Shown: piece after piece, positions 7,920 through 16,683 of the stretch | Layout of the letters: the number at the start of each line of letters is the position of its first letter | Numbering within the stretch: the stretch's first letter is position 1 | Assembly (NCBI GenBank): GCA_018623515.1 | Contig: JAAZVL010000012.1 | Span: 1-37,836, forward strand | DNA: 37,836 bases | Reading direction: 5' to 3' | Source of the DNA: Marinobacter sp. | Lineage (GTDB): Bacteria; Pseudomonadota; Gammaproteobacteria; Pseudomonadales; Oleiphilaceae | Position numbers and translations under genes: made by a program | Notes under the pieces: generated by a model | Seen by the model: only the letters and a program-made list of their open reading frames with translations | Told to the model about the DNA's origin: nothing | Database searches by the model: none

Positions 7920-10900
7920 GCTACCGCTAACTTTGCAGCCTGTTGCCACATGAAGTGTGGCATAGGCGTACGGAGTTTCCAGGTAATACTCATTGGCTGG
8001 GAACCAGTGTGGGACACGTAGTCGACCTCGCCGTAATTCACAAAGCCCATCGTGCGGCCGTATTCGTCCTTCGCTCGCTCCCTGACAAACAGAAACAACC
8101 GTTTGTTGATCGAGCCGTGCTCAATGTAGCCCTTCCCTCGTCCGCGGTCGGGCCGGGCGCTATTTTGCGACTGCCAATGAAACAAATGCTCGTTTATGGC
8201 GTAATCCTGATACATGGTGGTCGGGGAAAATTGCTTTTCGTTTTTGTCTAACGTGACAAACAAGAGCTCGATATTCTGATCTTGAATTACAAAAACACCT
8301 TCTCTTGACGGAGGCTGGTGATCGAATGTCATTGCACCAAACCCAACCAGAATTTGCTCTCGAGAATAACGCGCATGCAAGCGCAAAGGGACTTGCTGCA
8401 AATCCGGCATGACTGGCTGCTCGTGCTTGGTCTGCAACAATTTCCAATCGAGCACATCAGACAGTTCTTGCCCGAGCCTTAATCTGTTGAGATCGGCCAA
8501 GCTCTGGGAAAGTGACTCAAACCCCAACTCAGGTCCAGCTTTTTGCCAGAAATCGTAATGACACATCAGCGCCCGACGACTTTCTACCTGGTCCCAAACA
8601 AATCCCGCCTGGCACAGCTTTTTAAGGAAAAGTAGATATTGGTGATCGTCACATATCAAAATCCGATTGTAGATCGCCTTCTTCGCCAGTTTGAATGCTG
8701 ACTCATCAACAACGTTCTCATCCCTGGCTTTACTGACCAGCTCTGACCAGCTGCCTCGCTTATACAGCTCATTGAGATCAATGTGTGGATGCTGAGTTAG
8801 AAAATTCTTAAGCGTCAGCGGCTGTGTTGAATGCTGGGGAAACTGGCGAACCAGAGATACCAGACGCTTTATAGTCAGAGTGGCCTGTCGAATGTTATTG
8901 AGCACCATCTCCTGGGTTTTCTTGGTCAGCTCAATCCGGCAACCCAACGGCGCATGAGGGAAACCTTGTTTCAGTTCGTCGCCAATCGAACGTTCTGACT
9001 TACCCACCAGCGCCCTGAATTTATTCGCAAAATCATACTCTGGCCGGGAATTGCCGACGAAATCCAGTACCGTGCAACAATCTTTGCCGTCGGCCAACCG
9101 CAGGCCACGGCCAAGCTGCTGCAAGAAAATGGTCAAACTCTCCGTTGGACGGAGAAACAGCAGAGTATCAACTTCCGGAATGTCGACGCCTTCGTTGAAA
9201 ATATCGACCACACACAACACGTTGATCTGCCCGGACCGAAGGCCTTGCTGCTTTTGCTGGCGTTCATGGCTGTTGTCACTGGTTAACACATCAGCCTTGA
9301 TGCCATGAAGCAGGAGCTGCTGAACCATAAAATTCGCGTGATCGCGGCTCACGCAGAATGCCAATGCCTTCATGGCGCTTATATCGGTGACGATTTCCCG
9401 CAAACTGCGCAGAATCTTTTTTACTCGGTCATGGTTGTGCGTGTACAAGTTGGTTAGCTGAACGGGATCGTAACGACCACGATTCCACGGAATGGTGCGA
9501 AGATCTGTGTCGTCATCAACTCCGAAGTATTGGAATGGGCATAGATGGCGACGGTTGATCGCTTCTGGCAAGCGAAGCTCTGCCGCAATGACGCCTCCAA
9601 AGTCGTCGAGAATATCGCCACCATCATGCCGCTCCGGTGTTGCCGTCAGCCCCACCAGTATCGAAGGCGAAAAATGCGCAAGGACGGCTCGATAACTTGA
9701 TGCGGCGATATGGTGCACCTCATCAATCACGATGTAATCGTAGTAATCCGGTGTCAGTTTCAGCTGATCCAGTTGGTTGTTTAAAGTCTGGATTGATACG
9801 AACAACTGGCGGTAATGATCAGGCAGTTGTCCTCCTACCCATAGCTCGCCAAAAGCGCTATCTCTCAACACTCCCCGGTAGGCTTCACGAGCCTGTCGTA
9901 GAATTTCCTCCCGATGTGCAACAAAGAGAAAATTAGCGTTGGGTTTCGCTTTCAAAAATCGGTGGAAATCAAAGGCCGAAATCAGCGTCTTGCCGGTACC
10001 TGTGGCAGCGACGATGAGGTTTCGATAACGCTGGTGCACTTCCCGTTCCACAGAAAGCTGCTCCAGAATGTCCTTCTGGTGAGGAAACGGCGTAATATCA
10101 AAAAAATGCACTGCGCCAGGATCATCCCATCCTTTCTGCTGTTTCAGTGCACGCTTGAGTTTCTCTGCACTTTCCGCCTGCCCATCAAAACGCTCAAATT
10201 CGTCTGAAGCCCAATAGGTTTCAAAGGTGCTGAAGGACTTATTGATAATGTGCGGAATTTCCTGAGACGTAATCTTCAGGTTCCATTCAAGCCCGTTGGT
10301 CAAAGCCGAGCGGGAGAGGTTTGATGATCCGATGTAGCCGGTGTGATAACCCGAATTTCTGAGGAACAGATAGCTTTTGGCGTGCAGCCTCTCGCGCTCA
10401 GTGTTGTAGCTCAGCCTCACTTCGGTATTCGGCAAGCTGGCCAAATACTCAACTGCCCTCGGATCTGTTGCGCCCATATAGGATGTGGTGATGATTTTCA
10501 GCTCGCGACCACTGGCGGTAAAGGCTTCCAGTTCTTTCCTGAATATACGAATCCCGGCCCATTTGATAAATGAAACCAGCCAGTAAATCTTGTCCGCTGA
10601 CAGAATCTCGCGCTTCAATTCGGACTCGAGTGACAGGCCCGCATTACTTCCCGAGAACAGCTCACTTTGGGTGAGCCCCGTGAGAGGGAAAATGTCTTCT
10701 ACATATCGTTTTAGGTCAGCTGCAACAGGGTTCTCCAGCTCGTACAGAGCGGTCAGAATTTTTCCCTGGCTATCAAGAAGGTTCTCTTCCAGAAACCCGT
10801 CGTCCTGAATCTGACCCTTGAGCCACATCAGCAGTTGATTTGAAAGCTCAATTTGCTCTTGCAGTCGGTTTTCGCCCATGGGCACTGACTCAATGGCAAA

Positions 10901-11047
10901 CTCAAGAATATTAGACAGGAATCGAGACAACCACACCGACGCTTCCGCGCTGCTGAGCTGACGCTCGCCAACGTAGAACTTTTCCCGATCAAGGCGGCTC
11001 TCGATCAGCTTCGTAATTAGCTGCTCGTAAATTCCGGTTTGCTGCAT
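7916..11047 (-). CDS. PLD-family nuclease / SF2 DEAD-box-like helicase with DUF3427 C-terminus (putative defence protein)
   Basis: This is a 1043-residue multidomain protein. After an N-terminal helical region, residues 130-290 form a phospholipase D-type nuclease with one HxK motif (LHAKSYLF, 221-228) and GSSN (240-243). Residues 315-660 form a superfamily 2 helicase: Walker A AATGTGKT (347-354), DEVHH (442-446), LTATPER (467-473), and motif VI QQLGRGLR (643-650). Residues from about 690 to the end match DUF3427, including LFVTLDK, FSPTTMYQDYAI and LFHWQSQNS. Only one HKD half is present, so a dimer would be needed for PLD catalysis. The ATG at 11047 overlaps the preceding stop (TGATG). The DNA is visibly more AT-rich than its flanks, which points to horizontal acquisition. 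A role in cutting foreign DNA is inferred. Confidence 0.85.
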   Translation of the reverse strand: MQQTGIYEQLITKLIESRLDREKFYVGERQLSSAEASVWLSRFLSNILEFAIESVPMGENRLQEQIELSNQLLMWLKGQIQDDGFLEENLLDSQGKILTALYELENPVAADLKRYVEDIFPLTGLTQSELFSGSNAGLSLESELKREILSADKIYWLVSFIKWAGIRIFRKELEAFTASGRELKIITTSYMGATDPRAVEYLASLPNTEVRLSYNTERERLHAKSYLFLRNSGYHTGYIGSSNLSRSALTNGLEWNLKITSQEIPHIINKSFSTFETYWASDEFERFDGQAESAEKLKRALKQQKGWDDPGAVHFFDITPFPHQKDILEQLSVEREVHQRYRNLIVAATGTGKTLISAFDFHRFLKAKPNANFLFVAHREEILRQAREAYRGVLRDSAFGELWVGGQLPDHYRQLFVSIQTLNNQLDQLKLTPDYYDYIVIDEVHHIAASSYRAVLAHFSPSILVGLTATPERHDGGDILDDFGGVIAAELRLPEAINRRHLCPFQYFGVDDDTDLRTIPWNRGRYDPVQLTNLYTHNHDRVKKILRSLREIVTDISAMKALAFCVSRDHANFMVQQLLLHGIKADVLTSDNSHERQQKQQGLRSGQINVLCVVDIFNEGVDIPEVDTLLFLRPTESLTIFLQQLGRGLRLADGKDCCTVLDFVGNSRPEYDFANKFRALVGKSERSIGDELKQGFPHAPLGCRIELTKKTQEMVLNNIRQATLTIKRLVSLVRQFPQHSTQPLTLKNFLTQHPHIDLNELYKRGSWSELVSKARDENVVDESAFKLAKKAIYNRILICDDHQYLLFLKKLCQAGFVWDQVESRRALMCHYDFWQKAGPELGFESLSQSLADLNRLRLGQELSDVLDWKLLQTKHEQPVMPDLQQVPLRLHARYSREQILVGFGAMTFDHQPPSREGVFVIQDQNIELLFVTLDKNEKQFSPTTMYQDYAINEHLFHWQSQNSARPDRGRGKGYIEHGSINKRLFLFVRERAKDEYGRTMGFVNYGEVDYVSHTGSQPMSITWKLRTPMPHFMWQQAAKLAVA

Positions 11048-11160
11048 CACATAGGTCCTTTTTGATGCAGCTCACCACAGATCTCATCCATGGCAACCTC
11101 AAAGGTGGACTCCACAAACGCTTCGGCGTTGTTGTCGTAATAGCCTAGCGTATCGGACAT
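11047..11160 (-). CDS. 37-residue methyltransferase-like stub heading the accessory operon
   Basis: This ORF, too short for most gene callers, reads MSDTLGYYDNNAEAFVES, then TFEVAMDEICGELHQKGPM and TGA. It has a good ribosome site (AAGGAAA about 8 bases before the ATG), and its stop overlaps the start of the helicase gene as TGATG. The first 30 residues resemble the N-terminus of class I SAM methyltransferases of the YYDxNAxxFVxxTxxVDM type; all SAM-binding motifs are absent. It is therefore either a deletion remnant of a methyltransferase gene or a retained leader peptide that delivers ribosomes to the helicase. No function as a protein is claimed. Confidence 0.5.
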   Translation of the reverse strand: MSDTLGYYDNNAEAFVESTFEVAMDEICGELHQKGPM

Positions 11161-11220
11161 GGGACAGTTTCCTTACTACTAATTCGTGCCGCATTGTTCC
11201 TGACCAGGTTATCAGCAGGT

Positions 11221-11250
11221 CCCGAGATCGCCAAGTTGCATGATCTCGGG
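11221..11250. repeat. Perfect 9-bp inverted repeat in the divergent intergenic region
   Basis: CCCGAGATC (11221-11229) and GATCTCGGG (11242-11250) are exact inverted copies around a 12-base loop. There is no T tract, so a rho-independent terminator is unlikely. The element lies 61 bases before the start of the accessory operon and 43 bases before the thioesterase start. A weak leftward promoter (TTGGCG, 17 bases, TAACCT) would use its loop and right arm. It may be an operator for the operon, but that is inference. Confidence 0.45.
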
Positions 11251-11293
11251 AATCAGTTAGCCTTGAAACCTCATTCGACCGCATCAGTGAACC

Positions 11294-11758
11294 ATGACCG
11301 AAAACAACAGCTCCCCTTTCAAATTCCGCTTCCGGGTCCGCTACGGAGAGTGCGATGCCCAGGGCGTCGTCTTCAACGCCCGCTATGCGGATTTTGTGGA
11401 CATTTCCGTCAACGAATACATCCGGGCCGTGTTCGGTGACTACCAGCGCCTGCTGGATCAGGATCTGGACGTTCAGGTGGTGAGCCTCACGGTGAACTGG
11501 AAAGCGCCCGCCCGGTTTGATGATGTGCTGGAAGCGAGGATTCGTACCGGGCGCATCGGCAACACGTCGTTCACCCTGCATCTGGAGTTTTATCGCTACG
11601 GGGATGGCCAGTTCATCGCCGATGCGGACATCACCGATGTGATGATACGGTCATCGAGCATGTCCAAGGTGTCCATTCCGGATCATATCCGGGAGCAGCT
11701 CACCGAGGGTGCACCGGGGGTACTGATCAGTCACGCGGGTGAGCAAGCGCCCTACTGA
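11294..11758 (+). CDS. Acyl-CoA thioesterase, 4HBT hotdog family
   Basis: This is a 154-residue single hotdog domain protein of the 4-hydroxybenzoyl-CoA thioesterase/YbgC type. The signature RVRYGECDAQGVVFNARYADF carries the catalytic Asp region, followed by the long helix DFVDISVNEYIRAV. Strand segments VSLTVNWKAPARFDDVLEARI and TSFTLHLEFYR complete the fold. Such enzymes hydrolyse acyl-CoA or aryl-CoA esters; the substrate is unknown. It is the first gene rightward of the accessory operon, and the nitronate monooxygenase follows 19 bases later, suggesting one transcript. Confidence 0.85.
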   Translation: MTENNSSPFKFRFRVRYGECDAQGVVFNARYADFVDISVNEYIRAVFGDYQRLLDQDLDVQVVSLTVNWKAPARFDDVLEARIRTGRIGNTSFTLHLEFYRYGDGQFIADADITDVMIRSSSMSKVSIPDHIREQLTEGAPGVLISHAGEQAPY

Positions 11759-11777
11759 AAAATCACAAGGATTGGAT

Positions 11778-12803
11778 ATGAAAGACTTTCTTGACACAGA
11801 ATTCCCCATCATCCAGGCGCCCATGGCCGGCGTTCAGGATCACAGACTGGCTGCCGCCGTCTCGAATGCCGGAGGCCTGGGTTCCCTGCCCTGCGCCATG
11901 CTCGGGCCCGAGGCGCTGCGATCTGAACTTGAAGCGTTGCGCGCTGCCACAGACCGGCCTTTCAATCTCAACTTCTTTGCCCACACGCCGCCGGCGCCGG
12001 ATGCAGACTACGAACAGCGGTGGCGTCAGGCACTGGCTCCCTATTATCAGGAATTCGGTATCGACCCTGATTCTATTGGTTCCGGGCCGGGCCGCATGCC
12101 CTTCAATGAAGAAGCGGCCGCTGTTGTGGACGAGTTCCGCCCGGCGGTGGTGAGTTTTCATTTCGGATTGCCGGAGCCTGCCCTGATTGAACGGGTGCGA
12201 AACGCCGGGGCAAAAATCCTGTCGACCGCGACCACGGTGGAGGAAGCACTCTGGCTGGAGCAGCATGGGGCCGATGCCATCATTGCCCAGGGCCTGGAGG
12301 CCGGTGGCCATCGCGGTATTTTCCTGACCAGGGATATGACCACCCAGATGGGCACCTTTGCGCTGTTGCCCCAGGTCGTCGCCGCGGTGAAAGTGCCGGT
12401 GATCGCTGCAGGTGGCATTGCCGATGCCCAGGGCGTGAAAGCTGCCCTCGATCTCGGCGCAAGCGCAGCCCAGGTCGGCACGGCTTTTCTGCTCTGCCCG
12501 GAGGCCACCACCAAGCCGGTACACCGGCAAGCCCTGCAAAGCTCTCAGGCCCGGCATACCGCCATCACCAACCTGTTCTCCGGCGGGCCGGCCCGGGGCA
12601 TTGTGAACCGGGTAATGCAGGAGCTGGGCCCAGTGTCCCCGGAGGCACCGGCCTTTCCTCTCGCAACCAGTGCCATCGCGCCCCTTCGCGCGGCAGCGGA
12701 GAAGACCGGCTCCGGAGAGTTTTCGCCCTTGTGGTGCGGGCAGAACGCCTCGGGTTGCCGGGAAGTGTCGGCGGCCGAGCTTCTGGCAGGACTGGTTCCC
12801 TGA
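11778..12803 (+). CDS. Nitronate monooxygenase family FMN protein
   Basis: The 341-residue protein has the TIM-barrel fold of the 2-nitropropane dioxygenase/NMO family. FPIIQAPMAG is the N-terminal FMN-binding strand, FHFGLP carries the candidate catalytic His, and GADAIIAQGLEAGGHRG and PVIAAGGIADAQGVKAALDLGASAAQVGTAF are the phosphate-binding segments, read here in parts. Family enzymes oxidise propionate-3-nitronate and alkyl nitronates using FMN and oxygen. I chose ATG 11778, which follows AAGGAT closely and begins MKDFLDTEF; the upstream GTG at 11739 would overlap the thioesterase gene. Confidence 0.87.
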   Translation: MKDFLDTEFPIIQAPMAGVQDHRLAAAVSNAGGLGSLPCAMLGPEALRSELEALRAATDRPFNLNFFAHTPPAPDADYEQRWRQALAPYYQEFGIDPDSIGSGPGRMPFNEEAAAVVDEFRPAVVSFHFGLPEPALIERVRNAGAKILSTATTVEEALWLEQHGADAIIAQGLEAGGHRGIFLTRDMTTQMGTFALLPQVVAAVKVPVIAAGGIADAQGVKAALDLGASAAQVGTAFLLCPEATTKPVHRQALQSSQARHTAITNLFSGGPARGIVNRVMQELGPVSPEAPAFPLATSAIAPLRAAAEKTGSGEFSPLWCGQNASGCREVSAAELLAGLVP

Positions 12804-12949
12804 AGATCTCCGAATACGGGTAACCGGGGTTGGTCATGCGGCGCTGAGACTTCGCCAAAGCCTTACGGCAAACACCCCGCCAACCCTGTTAAACTACGGC
12901 GCTCAGATTATCGTACTGACAACTGTTGTTCCGTAGAAAGGTTACCGAA

Positions 12950-13984
12950 ATGCCCGCAACTCCCACATTGGATGCCGTTCGCCAAAATCCCGGCCCGTCC
13001 CGCCGTTTCTGCGTGGCACCGATGATGGACTGGACCACTCCGCACTTCCGCTACCTGGCCAGGATCCTGAGCAAGCGTGCGCTGCTGTATACAGAGATGG
13101 TAACCACCGGTGCCCTGATCCACGGCGACACCGAGCGTTTCCTGCGCCATGATCCCTCCGAGTATCCATTGGCGCTGCAGCTTGGCGGCAGCGATCCCGG
13201 GGAACTTGCGCATTGTGCAAAGCTGGCCGAGCAGTTCGGTTTTGACGAAGTGAACCTGAATGTGGGCTGCCCCAGTGACCGGGTGCAGAACAACATGATC
13301 GGCGCCTGCCTGATGGGCCATCCGGACAAGGTGGCCGAGGGTGTGGCGGCGATGATGGAGGCCACCGGGCTGCCGGTCACCGTCAAGCACCGGATCGGCA
13401 TCAATGGCCGGGAGTCCTGGGACGAGCTGTGCGAGTTCATCGACAAGGTCTCTGCTGCTGGCTGCCGGACCTTTATCGTGCATGCCCGCATCGCCATTCT
13501 TGAGGGCCTGAGCCCCAAGGAGAACCGGGATATTCCGCCGCTGAAGTACGACTGGGTCTACCGGCTGAAGGAGCGTTACCCGCACCTGGAGATCATCATC
13601 AACGGTGGCATCAAGACCTTCGAGGAATGCCATGAGCATTTGCGCCACACCGATGGTGTGATGCTGGGCCGGGAGGCCTATCACAACCCCTGGCTGCTGG
13701 CGGGTGTGGATTCCGAGTTCTTTGGTGAGCCGGCAGCTGTGGCAAGCCGCCACGATGCGCTGCGGGCCATGTTCCCCTTCATCCAGGAGGAACTGGACCG
13801 GGGCGTCTATCTCACCCACATCTCCCGCCACATCATGGGGCTGTTCCACGGCATGCCCGGTGGCCGCCAGTTCCGGCGCCATATCAGTGAGAATGCCCAC
13901 AAGCCCGGTAGCGGTCTGGAGGTCATCCAGGCGGCGCTGGCCAAGGTTCGGGAGCCGGAACCCGCGGTTCTGGCCGAAAGCTGA
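12950..13984 (+). CDS. dusA: tRNA-dihydrouridine(20/20a) synthase DusA
   Basis: DusA reduces U20 and U20a in the tRNA D loop using FMN and NADPH. The 344 residues begin FCVAPMMDWTTPHFRYLARIL after a short leader. They contain LQLGGSDP, the catalytic Cys107 in NLNVGCPSDRV, and a terminal RHIMGLFHGMPGGR helix typical of the DusA branch. The ATG at 12950 is preceded by GAAAGG about 8 bases upstream; the longer frame from 12926 has no such site. Transaldolase follows after 117 bases, a neighbour pair I also recall from Pseudomonas. Confidence 0.94.
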   Translation: MPATPTLDAVRQNPGPSRRFCVAPMMDWTTPHFRYLARILSKRALLYTEMVTTGALIHGDTERFLRHDPSEYPLALQLGGSDPGELAHCAKLAEQFGFDEVNLNVGCPSDRVQNNMIGACLMGHPDKVAEGVAAMMEATGLPVTVKHRIGINGRESWDELCEFIDKVSAAGCRTFIVHARIAILEGLSPKENRDIPPLKYDWVYRLKERYPHLEIIINGGIKTFEECHEHLRHTDGVMLGREAYHNPWLLAGVDSEFFGEPAAVASRHDALRAMFPFIQEELDRGVYLTHISRHIMGLFHGMPGGRQFRRHISENAHKPGSGLEVIQAALAKVREPEPAVLAES

Positions 13985-14101
13985 CACAACCCTAACCTTT
14001 TGTTGTCTTGTTCCTGTCAGAACAGCCCGTTATTGTAGGGAAAACACCGGCATCCCGGAGATGGATGCCTGAAACAACGTACAACCGGGACGACAGGACG
14101 A

Positions 14102-15067
14102 ATGACCAGCAAGCTTGACCAACTCAAAACCATGACCACCGTGGTAGCCGACACCGGCGATATCGATGCTATCGCCAAGTGGCGCCCGGAAGATGCCACC
14201 ACCAACCCGTCGCTGCTTCTGAAAGCAGCCGCCTCCGACGCCTATCGCCCGATGCTGGACAAGGCCGTGGCGGAAGCCCGGCGTCACGGTGGTTCCGACG
14301 CGGAGCAGCTGACGGTGGCCACCGACATGCTCGCGGTGCTGGCCGGCCGGGAAATCCTGAACCTGATCCCGGGGCTGGTATCCACGGAAGTGGATGCCCG
14401 GTTGTCTTTCGATACCGCCGGCACTCTGGAGCGGGCCCGTCGTCTGGTGGAGTTCTATGATCGTCAGGGCGTGGATACCAGCCGGGTGCTGATCAAGATC
14501 GCCTCCACCTGGGAAGGCATCCGTGCCGCCGAGCAGCTGGAGAAGGAAGGCATCCGCTGTAACCTGACCCTGCTGTTCTCCTTCATCCAGGCGGCCGCCT
14601 GTGCCCAGGCCGGGGCCCACCTGATTTCACCGTTTGTCGGCCGCATCCTGGACTGGCACCTGGCCAACAGTGGCCGTGACAGCTTCCCGGCGCACGAAGA
14701 TCCGGGCGTTCTCTCCGTCAGCAGGATCTACAATTACTACAAGGCCAACGGCTTCGATACCGTGGTGATGGGCGCCAGTTTCCGCAACACCGGCGAGATC
14801 GAGATGCTGGCCGGTTGTGACAAACTGACCATCAGTCCTGCCCTGCTGCAGGAGCTGCAGGACGATGCCGGTGCCCTCGAGCGTCAGCTGCATCCGGACA
14901 ACGCCAACACCAGCGACCGGTTCGGCTCCATCGATGAAAAGCTGTTCCGGTGGGAATCCAACGAGGACGCCATGGCCACCGAGAAGCTGGCTGACGGCAT
15001 CCGCCGCTTTACGGCCGACCAGATCGAGCTGGAGAGCCGGGTGCGCCAGCTGGCCCGCGCGGCCTGA
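14102..15067 (+). CDS. tal: Transaldolase (TalB type)
   Basis: This enzyme of the non-oxidative pentose phosphate pathway transfers dihydroxyacetone from sedoheptulose 7-phosphate to glyceraldehyde 3-phosphate. The 321 residues align with E. coli TalB (317). They show the N-terminal [21 protein letters not shown], and the Schiff-base lysine at position 132 in [11 protein letters not shown], the same number as in E. coli. A weak candidate promoter (TTGTTC, 17 bases, TATTGT at 14008-14036) lies in the gap after dusA. Next comes a TerB-like gene at 27 bases. Confidence 0.95.
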   Translation: MTSKLDQLKTMTTVVADTGDIDAIAKWRPEDATTNPSLLLKAAASDAYRPMLDKAVAEARRHGGSDAEQLTVATDMLAVLAGREILNLIPGLVSTEVDARLSFDTAGTLERARRLVEFYDRQGVDTSRVLIKIASTWEGIRAAEQLEKEGIRCNLTLLFSFIQAAACAQAGAHLISPFVGRILDWHLANSGRDSFPAHEDPGVLSVSRIYNYYKANGFDTVVMGASFRNTGEIEMLAGCDKLTISPALLQELQDDAGALERQLHPDNANTSDRFGSIDEKLFRWESNEDAMATEKLADGIRRFTADQIELESRVRQLARAA

Positions 15068-15094
15068 GTGATTCAACAACCGAAGTAACTGACC

Positions 15095-15541
15095 ATGATC
15101 GAGCGCCTGAAGAAACTGTTTGCCGTTCCCGAATCCGAGCCGGTCAAACCGGACGCCCATCAGCTCGCGGTTGCCGCCACGGCGCTGATGGTGCAGCTGT
15201 CCCGGGTGGACAACCACGAGGATGAGCGGGAGCTGAAAACCATCGTGGACTGTGCCGTGAAAGCGCACCAGGTGACCCGTGAGGAAGCCGAGGAAATCCT
15301 GCAGGATGCCCTCGCCGATGCCGAGGATGCCACTTCCCTGTATGAGTTTACCGGCCAGATCAACGATCATCTGGACCAGGAGCAGAAACAGATTCTGTTG
15401 GAGAGTATCTGGCACGTGGCGCTGGCCGATGGGCGCATCGACAAATACGAAGAACACCTTATTCGCCGCATGGCAGACCTGCTGCATCTTAATCATCGGG
15501 AATACATGCAGGCGCGGCACCGGGCCGAGGGGGCCGGTTAA
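15095..15541 (+). CDS. TerB-like (COG4103/tellurite-resistance TerB fold) protein
   Basis: This 148-residue acidic, all-helical protein has two copies of the metal-binding acidic helix pattern: residues near MVQLSRVDNHEDERE and VALADGRIDKYEEHLIRR. These are typical of TerB-fold proteins, which are small cytoplasmic or membrane-associated metal-sensing proteins of uncertain function. No other ter genes are nearby, so tellurite resistance should not be inferred. It is tightly packed between transaldolase and the DAHP synthase gene, 14 bases from the latter. Confidence 0.78.
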   Translation: MIERLKKLFAVPESEPVKPDAHQLAVAATALMVQLSRVDNHEDERELKTIVDCAVKAHQVTREEAEEILQDALADAEDATSLYEFTGQINDHLDQEQKQILLESIWHVALADGRIDKYEEHLIRRMADLLHLNHREYMQARHRAEGAG

Positions 15542-15555
15542 TACAAGGAGATACC

Positions 15556-16683
15556 ATGCTAGCCATTCTTCATCCCAATACCACGCTGGACAGCGAAGCC
15601 TACCGGCAGACCATGCACTACCTGGAAAACCTGCCCAATGTGTCCCTGCGTGTGCACGAGGTACAGGGTGCCAGCCAGCGGCTGACCGAGATCTACCTGC
15701 TGGGGGACACCAAATCACTGGACAAGGAAGAAATCGAAGCCCTGCCGGCGGTGGAACGGGCAATCCGAATTTCCGAGGACTACCGGATTCTGGGCCGGCA
15801 CCGGGATGATCAGCGCCAGAGCGGTTTCACCTACAACGGTGTGGACTTCAACCAGCAGAACCTGAACGTATTTGCCGGCCTGTGCGCGGTGGATGTGCCT
15901 GAACATGTCGAGTTGATGATGCAGGCACTGGAGGAACATGGCGAAGTCTGTACCCGCATGGGCGCCTACAAGCCCCGGACCAACCCCTACTCGTTCCAGG
16001 GCCACGGCAAGGGCTGCCTGCCCTGGGTGTTTGAGAAGGCGGGCAAGCATGGTATCAAGGTGATCGCCATGGAGATCACCCACGAGAGCCACATTGAGGA
16101 AATCGACACCTGCCTGGAGAAGCTCGGCCGCCCTACTGGGGTGATGCTTCAGGTGGGTACCCGCAACACCCAGAATTTCGAGCTGCTCAAGGCCATCGGT
16201 CGCCAGAGTACCTACCCCGTTCTGCTCAAGCGGGGGTTCGGCATCACCCTGAATGAATCCCTGAACGCCGCGGAATACCTGGCCAGCGAAGGCAACTCCA
16301 ATGTGATTTTCTGCCTGCGCGGCATGAAAACCGAGGCCGGCAATCCGCACCGTAACATGGTGGACTTTGCCCATGTGCCGGCCGTCAAGCGCCTGACCCG
16401 CATGCCGGTGTGCGTGGATCCTTCCCATTCGGTGGGCAGTCGGGATGCCTCACCGGACGGTATCCTGGATGTGGAACATGCCACCGCCCAGGGCGTGATC
16501 GCCGGAGCCAACATGGTGCTGGTGGATTTCCACCCGAAACCGGAAAAAGCCCTGGTGGATGGCCCCCAGGCCTTGCTCATGCACGAACTGCCGGCCTATC
16601 TTGAAGATATCCGCCTGTGCCATGAAACCTGGAAGAAGCGCCAGGCCATTTACCAACGACTGAAGGATTCAGCAGCAGAATGA
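15556..16683 (+). CDS. 3-deoxy-7-phosphoheptulonate synthase, type I-beta-like
   Basis: DAHP synthase condenses phosphoenolpyruvate and erythrose 4-phosphate, the first shikimate-pathway step. Residues about 1-85 look like an ACT/ferredoxin-like regulatory module. The catalytic barrel follows with RMGAYKPRTNPYSFQGHG, MLQVGTRNTQNFELL, VLLKRGFG, VCVDPSHSVGSRD and VDFHPKPEKALVDG. This matches the Thermotoga-type I-beta DAHP synthases more than E. coli AroG/F/H; the related KDO8P synthase lacks the N-terminal module. Erythrose 4-phosphate is a product of the transaldolase encoded two genes upstream. The ATG at 15556 has AAGGAG about 7 bases before it. The stop overlaps the next start (ATGA). Confidence 0.86.
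   Translation: MLAILHPNTTLDSEAYRQTMHYLENLPNVSLRVHEVQGASQRLTEIYLLGDTKSLDKEEIEALPAVERAIRISEDYRILGRHRDDQRQSGFTYNGVDFNQQNLNVFAGLCAVDVPEHVELMMQALEEHGEVCTRMGAYKPRTNPYSFQGHGKGCLPWVFEKAGKHGIKVIAMEITHESHIEEIDTCLEKLGRPTGVMLQVGTRNTQNFELLKAIGRQSTYPVLLKRGFGITLNESLNAAEYLASEGNSNVIFCLRGMKTEAGNPHRNMVDFAHVPAVKRLTRMPVCVDPSHSVGSRDASPDGILDVEHATAQGVIAGANMVLVDFHPKPEKALVDGPQALLMHELPAYLEDIRLCHETWKKRQAIYQRLKDSAAE

Noticed and set aside
15095-15541. Tellurite resistance locus
   Set aside because: Only a lone TerB-fold protein is present; the terZCDE partners are missing, so resistance cannot be inferred.
14627-15763. 378-codon leftward open frame
   Set aside because: It is antisense across the transaldolase and TerB genes, and its composition does not resemble any protein family.
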